From Alphaproteobacteria bacterium (GTDB lineage Bacteria > Pseudomonadota > Alphaproteobacteria > VGEJ01): 13,959 nucleotides of DNA. The position numbers and the translations under genes are program-made. Where the stretch lies: contig VGEJ01000035.1 in the NCBI GenBank assembly GCA_016869335.1, positions 1-13,959 of the forward strand. Reading direction: 5' to 3'. Shown piece after piece: positions 6,653 to 13,323 of this stretch; positions within the stretch are counted from its first letter, which is position 1, and every line of letters begins with the position of its first letter. The notes beneath the pieces are model-generated. The model was not told the origin of the DNA. It saw nothing but the letters and a program-made list of their open reading frames with translations, and did no database searches.

Positions 6653-7609
6653 TCAGCCGCCGCGCCCGCGCTCCGCCGCCAACATGCGCAGGAGCGCAAT
6701 CAAAAGCCGATCGCGCTCACCCTCGAGGTTCTCGATCGAGCGGCCCGCAGCCTCGCGCTCAACGCTTGCCGCGATCCGGTCGATCACGTCGGGCGTGAGC
6801 TTTGGCGTGCCGAGATCTGCCCACCAGGCTTCGAGCGCCGGCCCAATATGATCGAGGAAATGCCGAATGCCACCGCCGCCGCCGGCGAGATGGGCGATGA
6901 GGTGCGGGCCGAGCAGCGCCCAGCGCAACCCGGGGCCATAGGCGATCGCGGTATCGACGTCCGCGGCGCTGGCAACGCCGCTCGCCACCAGATGCGCAGC
7001 CTCGCGGTAAAGGGCCGCCTGCATGCGGTTGGCGACATGACCTGGGACCTCGCGCGTCAGCTTGATCGCCTTCTTGCCGATCGCATTGTAGAACGCCACG
7101 GCCCAATCGACCGCCTGCGGGTCGGTTTCGGCGCCGCCTAGCACCTCGACGAGGGGTACCAGATGCGGCGGGTTGAACGGGTGGCCGAGGACGTAGCGCT
7201 CGCGGCCACGGCGCCCCGCCTGTAGGCGGCTCATCAACAACCCCGAAGTGCTCGACGCGAGCACGGTGTCGTCACCCAGCGCATCGTCGAGGCTGCAAAA
7301 GAGCGCGATCTTGGTCGCTTCGTTCTCGGGGCCGCTCTCCTGAACGAAGGCCGCCTCCGCCACCGCCGCACGCGCATCGCTGGAAAAGCGAAGCCGCCCT
7401 TGGTCGGCGCCCGGCGCCAGACCGAGATCACGCAGGGCCGGCCAGGCGCGGCCAACGAACGCCCGCACCTTGGCCTCACCGTCCGGCGCCGGGTCCCAGG
7501 CCACGACGTCGAGGCCCCGGCTCAGGAAATAGGCGGCCCAGCTCGCGCCGATCGTGCCGGCACCGAGCACGGTCACGCGGCGGACGGAGGTCGGCGGCGG
7601 CAATGCCAT
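6653..7609 (-). CDS. 3-hydroxyacyl-CoA / L-carnitine dehydrogenase-like NAD enzyme
   Basis: This 318-residue enzyme of the 3-hydroxyacyl-CoA dehydrogenase fold oxidises a beta-hydroxy acid or thioester with NAD. The Rossmann motif is LGAGTIGASWAAYFLSRG (15-32). The catalytic region is LGHPFNPPHLVPLVEVLGG, with His143 and Glu155 as the family dyad. Ser119/Ser120 (ASSTSG) and Asn194 (EVPGHVANRMQAAL) complete the site. The short single-subunit form and stretches such as GPGLRWALLGPHL and WADLGTPKLTPDV resemble L-carnitine dehydrogenase and L-gulonate dehydrogenase more than fatty-acid beta-oxidation enzymes; this is from memory. The start ATG lies 4 bp after the stop of the upstream dehydrogenase gene, so translation is probably coupled. 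No carnitine-CoA or betaine genes are present to prove carnitine use, so the substrate is unproven. An upstream in-frame extension to 7723 overlaps that gene and is rejected. Confidence 0.9.
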   Translation of the reverse strand: MALPPPTSVRRVTVLGAGTIGASWAAYFLSRGLDVVAWDPAPDGEAKVRAFVGRAWPALRDLGLAPGADQGRLRFSSDARAAVAEAAFVQESGPENEATKIALFCSLDDALGDDTVLASSTSGLLMSRLQAGRRGRERYVLGHPFNPPHLVPLVEVLGGAETDPQAVDWAVAFYNAIGKKAIKLTREVPGHVANRMQAALYREAAHLVASGVASAADVDTAIAYGPGLRWALLGPHLIAHLAGGGGGIRHFLDHIGPALEAWWADLGTPKLTPDVIDRIAASVEREAAGRSIENLEGERDRLLIALLRMLAAERGRGG

Positions 7610-7613
7610 CGGC

Positions 7614-8570
7614 TCAGCCCTTCGCGCCCAAGCGCTTGGCCGTACCTGCGAGCATGGTATCGACCAGCGTCGGCAGGTCGTAGTCGGGCGCCCAGCCCCA
7701 GTCGGCGCGCGCCTGCCCATCATCGACCGAGTCGGGCCACGAGTCGGCGATCGCCTGACGGAAATCCGGGGCGTGGTCCCACGTGAAGCCGGGCACGCGG
7801 CGCGCTACGGCCGTGGCGAGTTCCGCCGCCGTGAAGCTCAACGCGCCGAGGTTGTAGCTGGTGCGGACGGTGATGTGGTCCGCGGGGGCGGCCATCAGAT
7901 CGAGCGTCGCCTTCATGGCATCGTCCATGTACATCATGGGCATCGCGGTCTGCGCGTTCACGAAAAACGTGTAGTGCTTGCGCTCGATGGCGGCGATGAA
8001 GATCTCGACGGCGTAGTCCGAAGTGCCGCCGCCGGAGAAGGTCTTATACGTGATCAGTCCGGGGTAACGGAGGCTCCGCACGTCCAGCCCGTAGCGGAGG
8101 GCATAGTAGTGGCACAGGTTCTCGCCCGCGAGCTTGGTGACGCCATACATGGTGGTCGGCTCGAGGATGGTGCGCTGGGGCGTGTTCAGGCGCGGCGTGG
8201 TCGGACCGAAGACCGCGATGGAGCTCGGCCAGAAGACCTGCGCCAGCTTGTGGTGCACGGCGAGATCGAGGACGTGCTTGAGCGTGGAGAGGTTGACGTC
8301 CCAGGCGAGGTCCGGGTTCTGCTCGCCCGCGCCCGAGAGCAGCGTCACGAGATGATAGATGGCATCGATCCGGTGCTTGCGGATGAGCCGGTCGAGCGCA
8401 TCGCGATCCCGGGCGTCGACGGTCTCGTAAGGACCGGCGGCGCGGAAGGCTGCGCTCGGCGGCGTTCGATGGCCGACCGCGATCACCGCATCGGCGCCGT
8501 GGCGGGCACGGAGGGCGGCGGTCAGGTCGGTGCCGACCTGACCCACCGCGCCGGTCACGAGCAGCGGCAT
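7614..8570 (-). CDS. L-threonine 3-dehydrogenase-like protein (extended SDR type)
   Basis: This 318-residue extended short-chain dehydrogenase, of the NAD-epimerase fold, matches the non-zinc L-threonine 3-dehydrogenase group. Those enzymes turn L-threonine into 2-amino-3-ketobutyrate with NAD. The cofactor motif is TGAVGQVG (6-13). Typical TDH blocks follow: VFWPSSIAVFGPTTP (112-126, catalytic Ser116/117), TMYGVTKLAGE (140-150, Tyr142 and Lys146), DVRSLRYPGLI (163-173), GGGTSDYAVEIF (180-191) and PMMYMDDAMKATLDLM (211-226). The C-terminal FRQAIADSWPDSVDD and DWGW are also as in this group. No 2-amino-3-ketobutyrate CoA ligase is next to it, so another hydroxy-acid substrate remains possible. 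It is the second gene of a three-dehydrogenase unit: 18 bp after the SDR gene and 4 bp before the carnitine-dehydrogenase-like gene. Confidence 0.87.
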   Translation of the reverse strand: MPLLVTGAVGQVGTDLTAALRARHGADAVIAVGHRTPPSAAFRAAGPYETVDARDRDALDRLIRKHRIDAIYHLVTLLSGAGEQNPDLAWDVNLSTLKHVLDLAVHHKLAQVFWPSSIAVFGPTTPRLNTPQRTILEPTTMYGVTKLAGENLCHYYALRYGLDVRSLRYPGLITYKTFSGGGTSDYAVEIFIAAIERKHYTFFVNAQTAMPMMYMDDAMKATLDLMAAPADHITVRTSYNLGALSFTAAELATAVARRVPGFTWDHAPDFRQAIADSWPDSVDDGQARADWGWAPDYDLPTLVDTMLAGTAKRLGAKG

Positions 8571-8588
8571 CGCGGCGTCCGCCGCGTC

Positions 8589-9320
8589 TCAGAACAACGG
8601 TCTGAACGCGACCGGTATGCCGCCATCGCAGTGGATCGTCGTGCCGGTCATGTAGCCGTTGCGCAGGAGAAGCATGAAGGCGCGCGCCACCTCTTCGGGT
8701 TTGCCGACACGCCCGACCGGCGAGGCCCGCCCGACGCTGCGGAAGAACTTCCGGCGGTCCTTTTCCGGCATGGCGTCGAACACCGGAGTGACGATGATGC
8801 CCGGACTCACGGCGTTGACGCGGATCGGCGCCAACTCGAGCGCGAGGTTCTCGACCAGCGCCTCGACCGCAGCGTTGACCGCGGCGTAGGTGGACATGCC
8901 GGGGATCACCTTGTGCGTGGCGCAGCCCGACGTCAGCGTGATCGAGCCCCCCTTGTTCATCACGGGGACACCGTGATGGATAGCATGAAGGCTGCCGACG
9001 AGCTTGCTGTCGAACGCCTCCATGAACTCCCTCGCGGACGACTTCATGAACGGCTTGGCCACGCTCGTGATGGCGGTGATGACGATGTGATCGACCTTGC
9101 CGAGGTCCTTGAACAGGCGCTGGGCGGCCGCCTCCTTGGTGAAGTCCACGCGATGCGTCGAGGCGCGCTTGCCGATCGCTTTGGCCGCCGCCTTCAAGCG
9201 CTCGACATTGCGGCCTACGACCGCCACATCCGCGCCCGCCGCCGCGGCGCTGTGCGCCACCGCCAGCCCGATTCCGCTCGATCCGCCGATGACGACGACA
9301 CGCTTGTTCTTGAGTGACAC
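8589..9320 (-). CDS. Short-chain dehydrogenase/reductase with YxxxN in place of YxxxK
   Basis: This is a 243-residue classical SDR. The cofactor motif is IGGSSGIGLAVAHSAAAAGA (11-30). VVGRN (34-38) suggests an NADP-type site. The catalytic Ser131 sits in ITLTSGC and Tyr145 in STYAAVNAAVEALVENLALE. Position 149, normally the catalytic Lys, is Asn (codon AAC, 8874-8876). The NNAG block is replaced by VITAITS. The tail RVNAVSPGIIVTP and GTTIHCDGG is normal. A subgroup of SDRs with Asn at this place and APIRVNAVSPG downstream exists as I recall, so the change is probably inherited rather than damage. The start is GTG 9320, after GGGGAAG; earlier codons in this frame overlap the divergent promoter region. 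It is the first gene of the three-gene minus-strand unit. The substrate is unknown. Confidence 0.9.
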   Translation of the reverse strand: MSLKNKRVVVIGGSSGIGLAVAHSAAAAGADVAVVGRNVERLKAAAKAIGKRASTHRVDFTKEAAAQRLFKDLGKVDHIVITAITSVAKPFMKSSAREFMEAFDSKLVGSLHAIHHGVPVMNKGGSITLTSGCATHKVIPGMSTYAAVNAAVEALVENLALELAPIRVNAVSPGIIVTPVFDAMPEKDRRKFFRSVGRASPVGRVGKPEEVARAFMLLLRNGYMTGTTIHCDGGIPVAFRPLF

Positions 9321-9547
9321 CTTCGCTTCCCCTGATTTTTGAATCCGCGCGCCGCGCGAGTCGCGACGCCGTGGCGATCCTAGTGTAACGGCACTGCCAC
9401 GACTACCCCTGGCTGTCGCCGCCGTGCTGAGGTCGCCCCTTGACCTGATGGGCGGTGCGCGGGAGACTGCCTGCCTCGGAGGGCGACAAAACGATGTCGT
9501 ACCCGGCCCTCGCGCCGCCTCCGCGTGAACTGGGGAGAGACAGACCG
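9321..9547. promoter_or_regulatory. Divergent intergenic region between dehydrogenase and Mo-hydroxylase operons
   Basis: These 227 bases are the only sizeable non-coding stretch between divergent units and must hold both promoters. TTGACC (9440-9445) is a possible -35 for the + strand unit, but no good -10 follows at the right distance. GGCACTGCC (9390-9398) is a short palindrome, and GTGGC (9371) with GCCAC (9396) forms another inverted pair; either could be an operator. An in-frame ATG at 9494 with CGGAGGGC upstream could extend the first Mo-hydroxylase gene by 18 residues. No regulator gene is adjacent. Confidence 0.45.
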
Positions 9548-10015
9548 ATGCCCACCGTGTCACTGGAAGTCAACGGCAAACCGGTGAAAGCCGAGGTTGA
9601 GGCGCGCACGCTGCTGGTTCAGCTCCTGCGCTACGATCTGGGGCTGACCGGCACCCATGTCGGGTGCGACACGAGCCAATGCGGCGCATGCGTCATTCAC
9701 GTCGATGGTCGCGCAGTGAAGTCGTGCACGATGCTGGCGCTTCAAGCGGGTGGCACCAAGGTCGTGACCATCGAGGGTCTGGCGCGCGACGGCAAGCTGC
9801 ATCCCATGCAGGCGGCGTTCAAAGAGCATCACGGCCTGCAGTGCGGCTTCTGCACGCCGGGCATGATCATGGCGGCCGTCGATATGGCCAACCGTATTCC
9901 CAACCTCGACGAGAAGACCGTCCGGCACGAGCTCGAAGGTAATCTGTGCCGCTGCACCGGGTATCATAACATCGTCCAGGCGGTGTTGGCGGGCGCCAAG
10001 GCAATGCGCGCTTGA
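9548..10015 (+). CDS. Mo hydroxylase small subunit, two [2Fe-2S] clusters (CoxS-like)
   Basis: This 155-residue iron-sulfur subunit belongs to the xanthine-oxidase/CO-dehydrogenase family and passes electrons from the Mo site to FAD. The N-terminal ferredoxin-type domain carries Cys40, Cys45, Cys48 and Cys60 (VGCDTSQCGACVIHVDG, then KSC). The helical C-terminal domain carries Cys99, Cys102, Cys134 and Cys136 (LQCGFCTPGM, NLCRCTGYHNI). All eight ligands are present and the length is usual. I chose the ATG at 9548 because it matches the family N-terminus (MPTVSLEVNGKP) and has GGGGAGAG upstream. The ATG at 9494 is an alternative. It leads a tight small-large-medium operon with a 25-bp gap to the next gene. 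It acts in the cytoplasm. Confidence 0.96.
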   Translation: MPTVSLEVNGKPVKAEVEARTLLVQLLRYDLGLTGTHVGCDTSQCGACVIHVDGRAVKSCTMLALQAGGTKVVTIEGLARDGKLHPMQAAFKEHHGLQCGFCTPGMIMAAVDMANRIPNLDEKTVRHELEGNLCRCTGYHNIVQAVLAGAKAMRA

Positions 10016-10040
10016 ACCAACCAGGGCGAGGGAGGAAGTC

Positions 10041-12404
10041 ATGGCAGACACCGGGATTGGCGCCTCCGTCCGGCGCAAGGAGGATCAGCGCTTCATCACC
10101 GGCCGTGGCCACTACACGGACGACCTGAATCGGCCCGGCCAGGCTTACGCGTTCTTCGTCCGCTCGCCGCACGCGCACGCGCGCATCAAGTCGGTGAACA
10201 CTGCGGCGGCGGCGAGGTCACCCGGCGTGATCGGGGTCTTCACCGGACAGGACGTCGCGGCCGACAAGCTCGGCAGCATCCCATGCGGCTGGGGCGTGAC
10301 GCAGAAGGACGGCAAGCCGATGAACGCGCCGCCGCATATGCCGCTGGCGGCGGACAAGGCGCGCTACGTCGGCGACCAGGTCGCCCTGGTGGTCGCCGAG
10401 ACCTACAACCAGGCGCGCGACGCGGCGGAGAAGGTCGTCGTCGACTACGAGGTTCTGCCGGCGAGCGTCGATCTGGCGGCAACCGCCAAGAAGGGCGCGC
10501 CGGTGATCCACGATCAGGCGCCCAACAACGTCTGCTTCGTGTGGGGACTGGGCGATGAGGCGGCGACGAAGGCGGCGTTCGCCAAGGCGCACCATGTCGC
10601 CAAGCTCAACCTCGTCAACAACCGGGTGATCCCCAACGCGATCGAGCCGCGGGCAGCGATCGGCGACTTCGATACGGGCGACGACAGCTACACGCTCTAT
10701 GTCACCAGCCAGAACCCGCACCTGGCGCGGCTGGTGATCTCGGCGTTCGTTCAGATCGCGCCCGAGAGCAAGCTGCGTGTCGTGGCGCCCGACGTGGGCG
10801 GCGGGTTCGGCTCGAAGATCTTCATCTACGCCGAGGAGTGCGTCGTGACCTGGGCCTCGCGCAAGGTCGGGCGCCCCGTCAAGTGGACCGCGGAGCGGTT
10901 CGAGTCGTTCCTGTCGGATGCGCACGGCCGCGACCATCTGACCCATGTCGAACTGGCTCTGGACAAGGACGGCAAGTTCCTCGGCCTGCGCGTGGATACG
11001 ACGGCGAACATGGGCGCCTACCTGTCCAACTTCGCGTCGGCGATCCCGACCTACCTGTACGGAACGCTCCTTCAGGGCGTCTACACCACGGCCGCAATCT
11101 ACTGCGAGGTGACATCGGTGTTCACCAACACAGTGCCGGTGGACGCGGTGCGCGGAGCGGGACGGCCGGAGGCGACCTACCTCATCGAACGCATCGTCGA
11201 CGTCGCGGCAAGCGACATGGGGATCGACCGAGCCGAGATCCGGCGCCGCAACTTCATTGCAGCGATCGCTTTCCCGTATCAGACCCAGGTGGCCCTGCAG
11301 TACGACTCGGGCAACTATGGCGCCAGCCTCGAGAAGGCGCTCACGATGATCGACTATGCCGGATTCGAGAAGCGCCGCAAGGAGGCGGCCGGGCGCGGCA
11401 AGCTTCGTGGGATCGGGCTCGCGTCCTACATCGAGGCGTGCGGCATCGCCCCCTCCCAGGTCGTGGGCTCGCTCGGCGCCGGTGTCGGCCTCTACGAGGC
11501 CGGCCAGGTGCGGTTCGATGCGACCGGCAACGTCACCGTGTTCACCGGCTCGCACACGCACGGCCAGAGCCACGAGACGACGTTCGCCCAGATCGTGTCC
11601 GACTACCTTGGCGTTCCGTTCGAGAAGATCGAGGTCGTGCATGGCGACTCCGGTCGCATCCCGTTCGGCATGGGCACCTATGGCTCGCGCTCGCTTGCGG
11701 TGGGTGGCAGCGCGATCGTCCGCGCGATGGACAAGGTCATCGCCAAAGGGCGCAGGATCGCGGCGCATCTTCTCGAGGCGTCCGAGGCCGATATCGAGTT
11801 CAAGGCGGGCAAGTTTTCGGTCAAGGGAACCGACCGCGCCAAGACCATCGGAGAGATCGCCTTCGCGGCCTACGTCCCGCACAACTACCCATTGAGTGAG
11901 CTCGAGCCCGGCCTGGACGAGACCGCGTTCTACGATCCGGCCAACTTCACGTTCCCTGCCGGCACCCATGTGTGCGAGGTCGAGATCGATCGCGACACGG
12001 GCGTGGTGGCGGTCGAGCGCTGGGTGGCGGTGGACGATTTCGGCCGGATCATCAATCCGATGGTCGTGGCCGGCCAGGTCCAGGGCGGGGTCGCCCACGG
12101 GGTCGGGCAGGCTCTGTGCGAGGCCGCGGTGTACGACAAGAGTGGTCAGCTCTTGACCGGATCGTACATGGACTACTGCATGCCGCGGGCCGGCGACTTG
12201 CCAAGCATCGAGGTTGATACCACGGTCACGCTCTGCACCCACAATCCGCTGGGGGTGAAGGGCTGCGGCGAAACCGGCGCGATCGCCGCGCCCGCAACGC
12301 TGATCAACGCCATCGTCGATGCATTGGCGCCGCTCGGCGTGAAGCACATCGAGATGCCGGCGACATCCCAGCGGGTGTGGCAGGCCATTCACAGCGCGTC
12401 GTAG
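10041..12404 (+). CDS. Mo hydroxylase large (molybdopterin) subunit, form II CoxL-like
   Basis: This 787-residue catalytic subunit binds the Mo-pterin-cytosine cofactor. It opens with IGASVRRKEDQRFITGRGHYTDD, usual for CoxL-type proteins. Cofactor blocks include PDVGGGFGSKI (250-260), the active-site loop VDAVRGAGRPEATYL (367-381), HTHGQSHETTFAQI (505-518) and GMGTYGSRS (543-551). The catalytic Glu744 sits in VKGCGETGAIAAP. True CO dehydrogenase (form I) has AYxCSFR in the active-site loop. This protein reads AVRGAGR, close to the form II signature AYRGAGR with Tyr changed to Val, and the loop lacks the selanyl-Cys. CO oxidation is therefore unlikely; an aldehyde or N-heterocycle hydroxylation is a better guess. 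GGGAGGAA precedes the ATG. The gene is cotranscribed with the FeS and FAD subunits. Confidence 0.95.
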   Translation: MADTGIGASVRRKEDQRFITGRGHYTDDLNRPGQAYAFFVRSPHAHARIKSVNTAAAARSPGVIGVFTGQDVAADKLGSIPCGWGVTQKDGKPMNAPPHMPLAADKARYVGDQVALVVAETYNQARDAAEKVVVDYEVLPASVDLAATAKKGAPVIHDQAPNNVCFVWGLGDEAATKAAFAKAHHVAKLNLVNNRVIPNAIEPRAAIGDFDTGDDSYTLYVTSQNPHLARLVISAFVQIAPESKLRVVAPDVGGGFGSKIFIYAEECVVTWASRKVGRPVKWTAERFESFLSDAHGRDHLTHVELALDKDGKFLGLRVDTTANMGAYLSNFASAIPTYLYGTLLQGVYTTAAIYCEVTSVFTNTVPVDAVRGAGRPEATYLIERIVDVAASDMGIDRAEIRRRNFIAAIAFPYQTQVALQYDSGNYGASLEKALTMIDYAGFEKRRKEAAGRGKLRGIGLASYIEACGIAPSQVVGSLGAGVGLYEAGQVRFDATGNVTVFTGSHTHGQSHETTFAQIVSDYLGVPFEKIEVVHGDSGRIPFGMGTYGSRSLAVGGSAIVRAMDKVIAKGRRIAAHLLEASEADIEFKAGKFSVKGTDRAKTIGEIAFAAYVPHNYPLSELEPGLDETAFYDPANFTFPAGTHVCEVEIDRDTGVVAVERWVAVDDFGRIINPMVVAGQVQGGVAHGVGQALCEAAVYDKSGQLLTGSYMDYCMPRAGDLPSIEVDTTVTLCTHNPLGVKGCGETGAIAAPATLINAIVDALAPLGVKHIEMPATSQRVWQAIHSAS

Positions 12405-12435
12405 GCGCGTCGAGCGATCAGGGAGAGCACAAGCC

Positions 12436-13230
12436 ATGCACGATTTTCGCTACCACCGTCCGTCCTCGGTCGATGAGGCGGTGAAGCTCTTGGCGGGCAA
12501 GTCCGACGCGCGGGTCATGGCGGGGGGCATGACCTTGATCCCGACGCTGAAGCAGCGCCTGGCAAAGCTCACGGATGTCATCGATCTCGCCGCGATCAAG
12601 GAACTCAAGGGCATCAAGGTCGAAGGCAAGGCCGTGACCATCGGGGCCATGACGCCGCACCACGAGGTCGCGTCCTCGATCGCGGTGAAGAAGGCCATTC
12701 CCGCCCTCGCCGCGCTGGCGGCTGGTATCGGCGACCCGCACGTGCGACACCGCGGGACCATCGGCGGCGCCGTCGCCAACAACGACCCGACGGCCGACTA
12801 CACGGCCGCCGTGCTGGCGCTCAATGCCACCGTCAAGACCAACAAGCGGAGCATCGCTGCCGACAGCTTCTTCAAGGGTCTGTTCGAGACGGCGCTCGGC
12901 GAGGGCGAGCTCATTACGGCGGTGAGCTTCCCCGTGGTAGACAAGGCAGCCTACATGAAGTTCGCGAACCCGGCCTCGCGCTACGCGATCGTCGGGGTTT
13001 TCGTCGCGAAGTCGGGCGCCTCGGTGCGGACGGCGGTCACGGGCGCGGCCTCGTGCGTCTTCCGTTGCGCGCCCATCGAAACCGCGCTCGCCAAGAGTTT
13101 CGCGCCCGAGGCCATCGCCAGCGTCATGATCGACGGCAAGGACTTCAACTCCGACATCCACGCCAGCGCGGAGTACCGCGCGCACCTTGTGCGCGTGATG
13201 GCGCAGCGTGCCGTCGCGGCCGCTGCCTAA
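12436..13230 (+). CDS. Mo hydroxylase medium (FAD) subunit, CoxM-like
   Basis: This 264-residue FAD subunit takes electrons from the [2Fe-2S] centres and passes them to an acceptor. FAD-binding motifs are AGGMTLIPTLKQRL (29-42) and RHRGTIGGAVANNDPTADY (104-122). The usual GGN of TIGGN is GGA here, a mild variation. A C-terminal CO-dehydrogenase flavoprotein domain follows (about residues 150-260), including the YAIVGVFVA segment. The length is slightly below the common 280-290 residues. GGGAGAG precedes the ATG, and the gap after the large-subunit stop is 31 bp. Being third gives a small-large-medium order, the order usual for form II clusters; form I cox operons run medium-small-large. A strong terminator hairpin lies 38 bp after its stop. 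Confidence 0.95.
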   Translation: MHDFRYHRPSSVDEAVKLLAGKSDARVMAGGMTLIPTLKQRLAKLTDVIDLAAIKELKGIKVEGKAVTIGAMTPHHEVASSIAVKKAIPALAALAAGIGDPHVRHRGTIGGAVANNDPTADYTAAVLALNATVKTNKRSIAADSFFKGLFETALGEGELITAVSFPVVDKAAYMKFANPASRYAIVGVFVAKSGASVRTAVTGAASCVFRCAPIETALAKSFAPEAIASVMIDGKDFNSDIHASAEYRAHLVRVMAQRAVAAAA

Positions 13231-13238
13231 GCGCATCC

Positions 13239-13257
13239 TGCGGCCGCATCGGCCGCA
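13239..13257 (+). repeat. GC-rich hairpin just upstream of the terminator
   Basis: TGCGGCC (13239-13245) pairs with GGCCGCA (13251-13257) around a five-base loop GCATC, eight bases after the FAD-subunit stop. It lies next to the terminator and could help transcript 3'-end protection. It may also be chance. Confidence 0.35.
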
Positions 13258-13268
13258 CCGGGCGCGTT

Positions 13269-13300
13269 CCAAGGGGAGGGCAACCTCCCCTTGGCGTTTT
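13269..13300 (+). terminator. Rho-independent terminator with GCAA tetraloop
   Basis: CCAAGGGGAGG (13269-13279) pairs perfectly with CCTCCCCTTGG (13284-13294). The loop is GCAA, a stable GNRA-type tetraloop, and CGTTTTATT follows. The 11-bp stem and T-run make it the clearest terminator here. It ends the three-subunit operon before the MoxR gene. Because the stem is symmetric it could also act on the other strand, although the T-run on that side is poor. Confidence 0.88.
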
Positions 13301-13323
13301 ATTCTCGATCGGACCTGATCTGT

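Noticed and set aside
7554..9317. A 587-codon open frame on the + strand opposite the three dehydrogenase genes
   Set aside because: It is the antisense shadow of clear SDR and threonine-dehydrogenase-like genes in GC-rich DNA; its translation is rich in Arg, Gly, His and Val without any family motif.
9384..9399. A sigma-54-like promoter on the - strand (TGGCAG, five bases, TTACA)
   Set aside because: The required GC of the -12 element is absent, so the match is too poor to call.
9494..9547. Longer N-terminus for the small FeS subunit from ATG 9494
   Set aside because: The added residues (SYPALAPPPRELG) are not like the family N-terminus, and ATG 9548 has its own GGGGAGAG; kept only as an alternative.
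10041..12404. Calling the Mo hydroxylase a true aerobic CO dehydrogenase
   Set aside because: The form I active-site motif AYxCSFR is absent and the gene order is S-L-M.
10218..12437. A 739-codon open frame on the - strand opposite the large Mo subunit
   Set aside because: A shadow of the large-subunit gene, with composition typical of antisense GC-rich frames and no recognisable domain.
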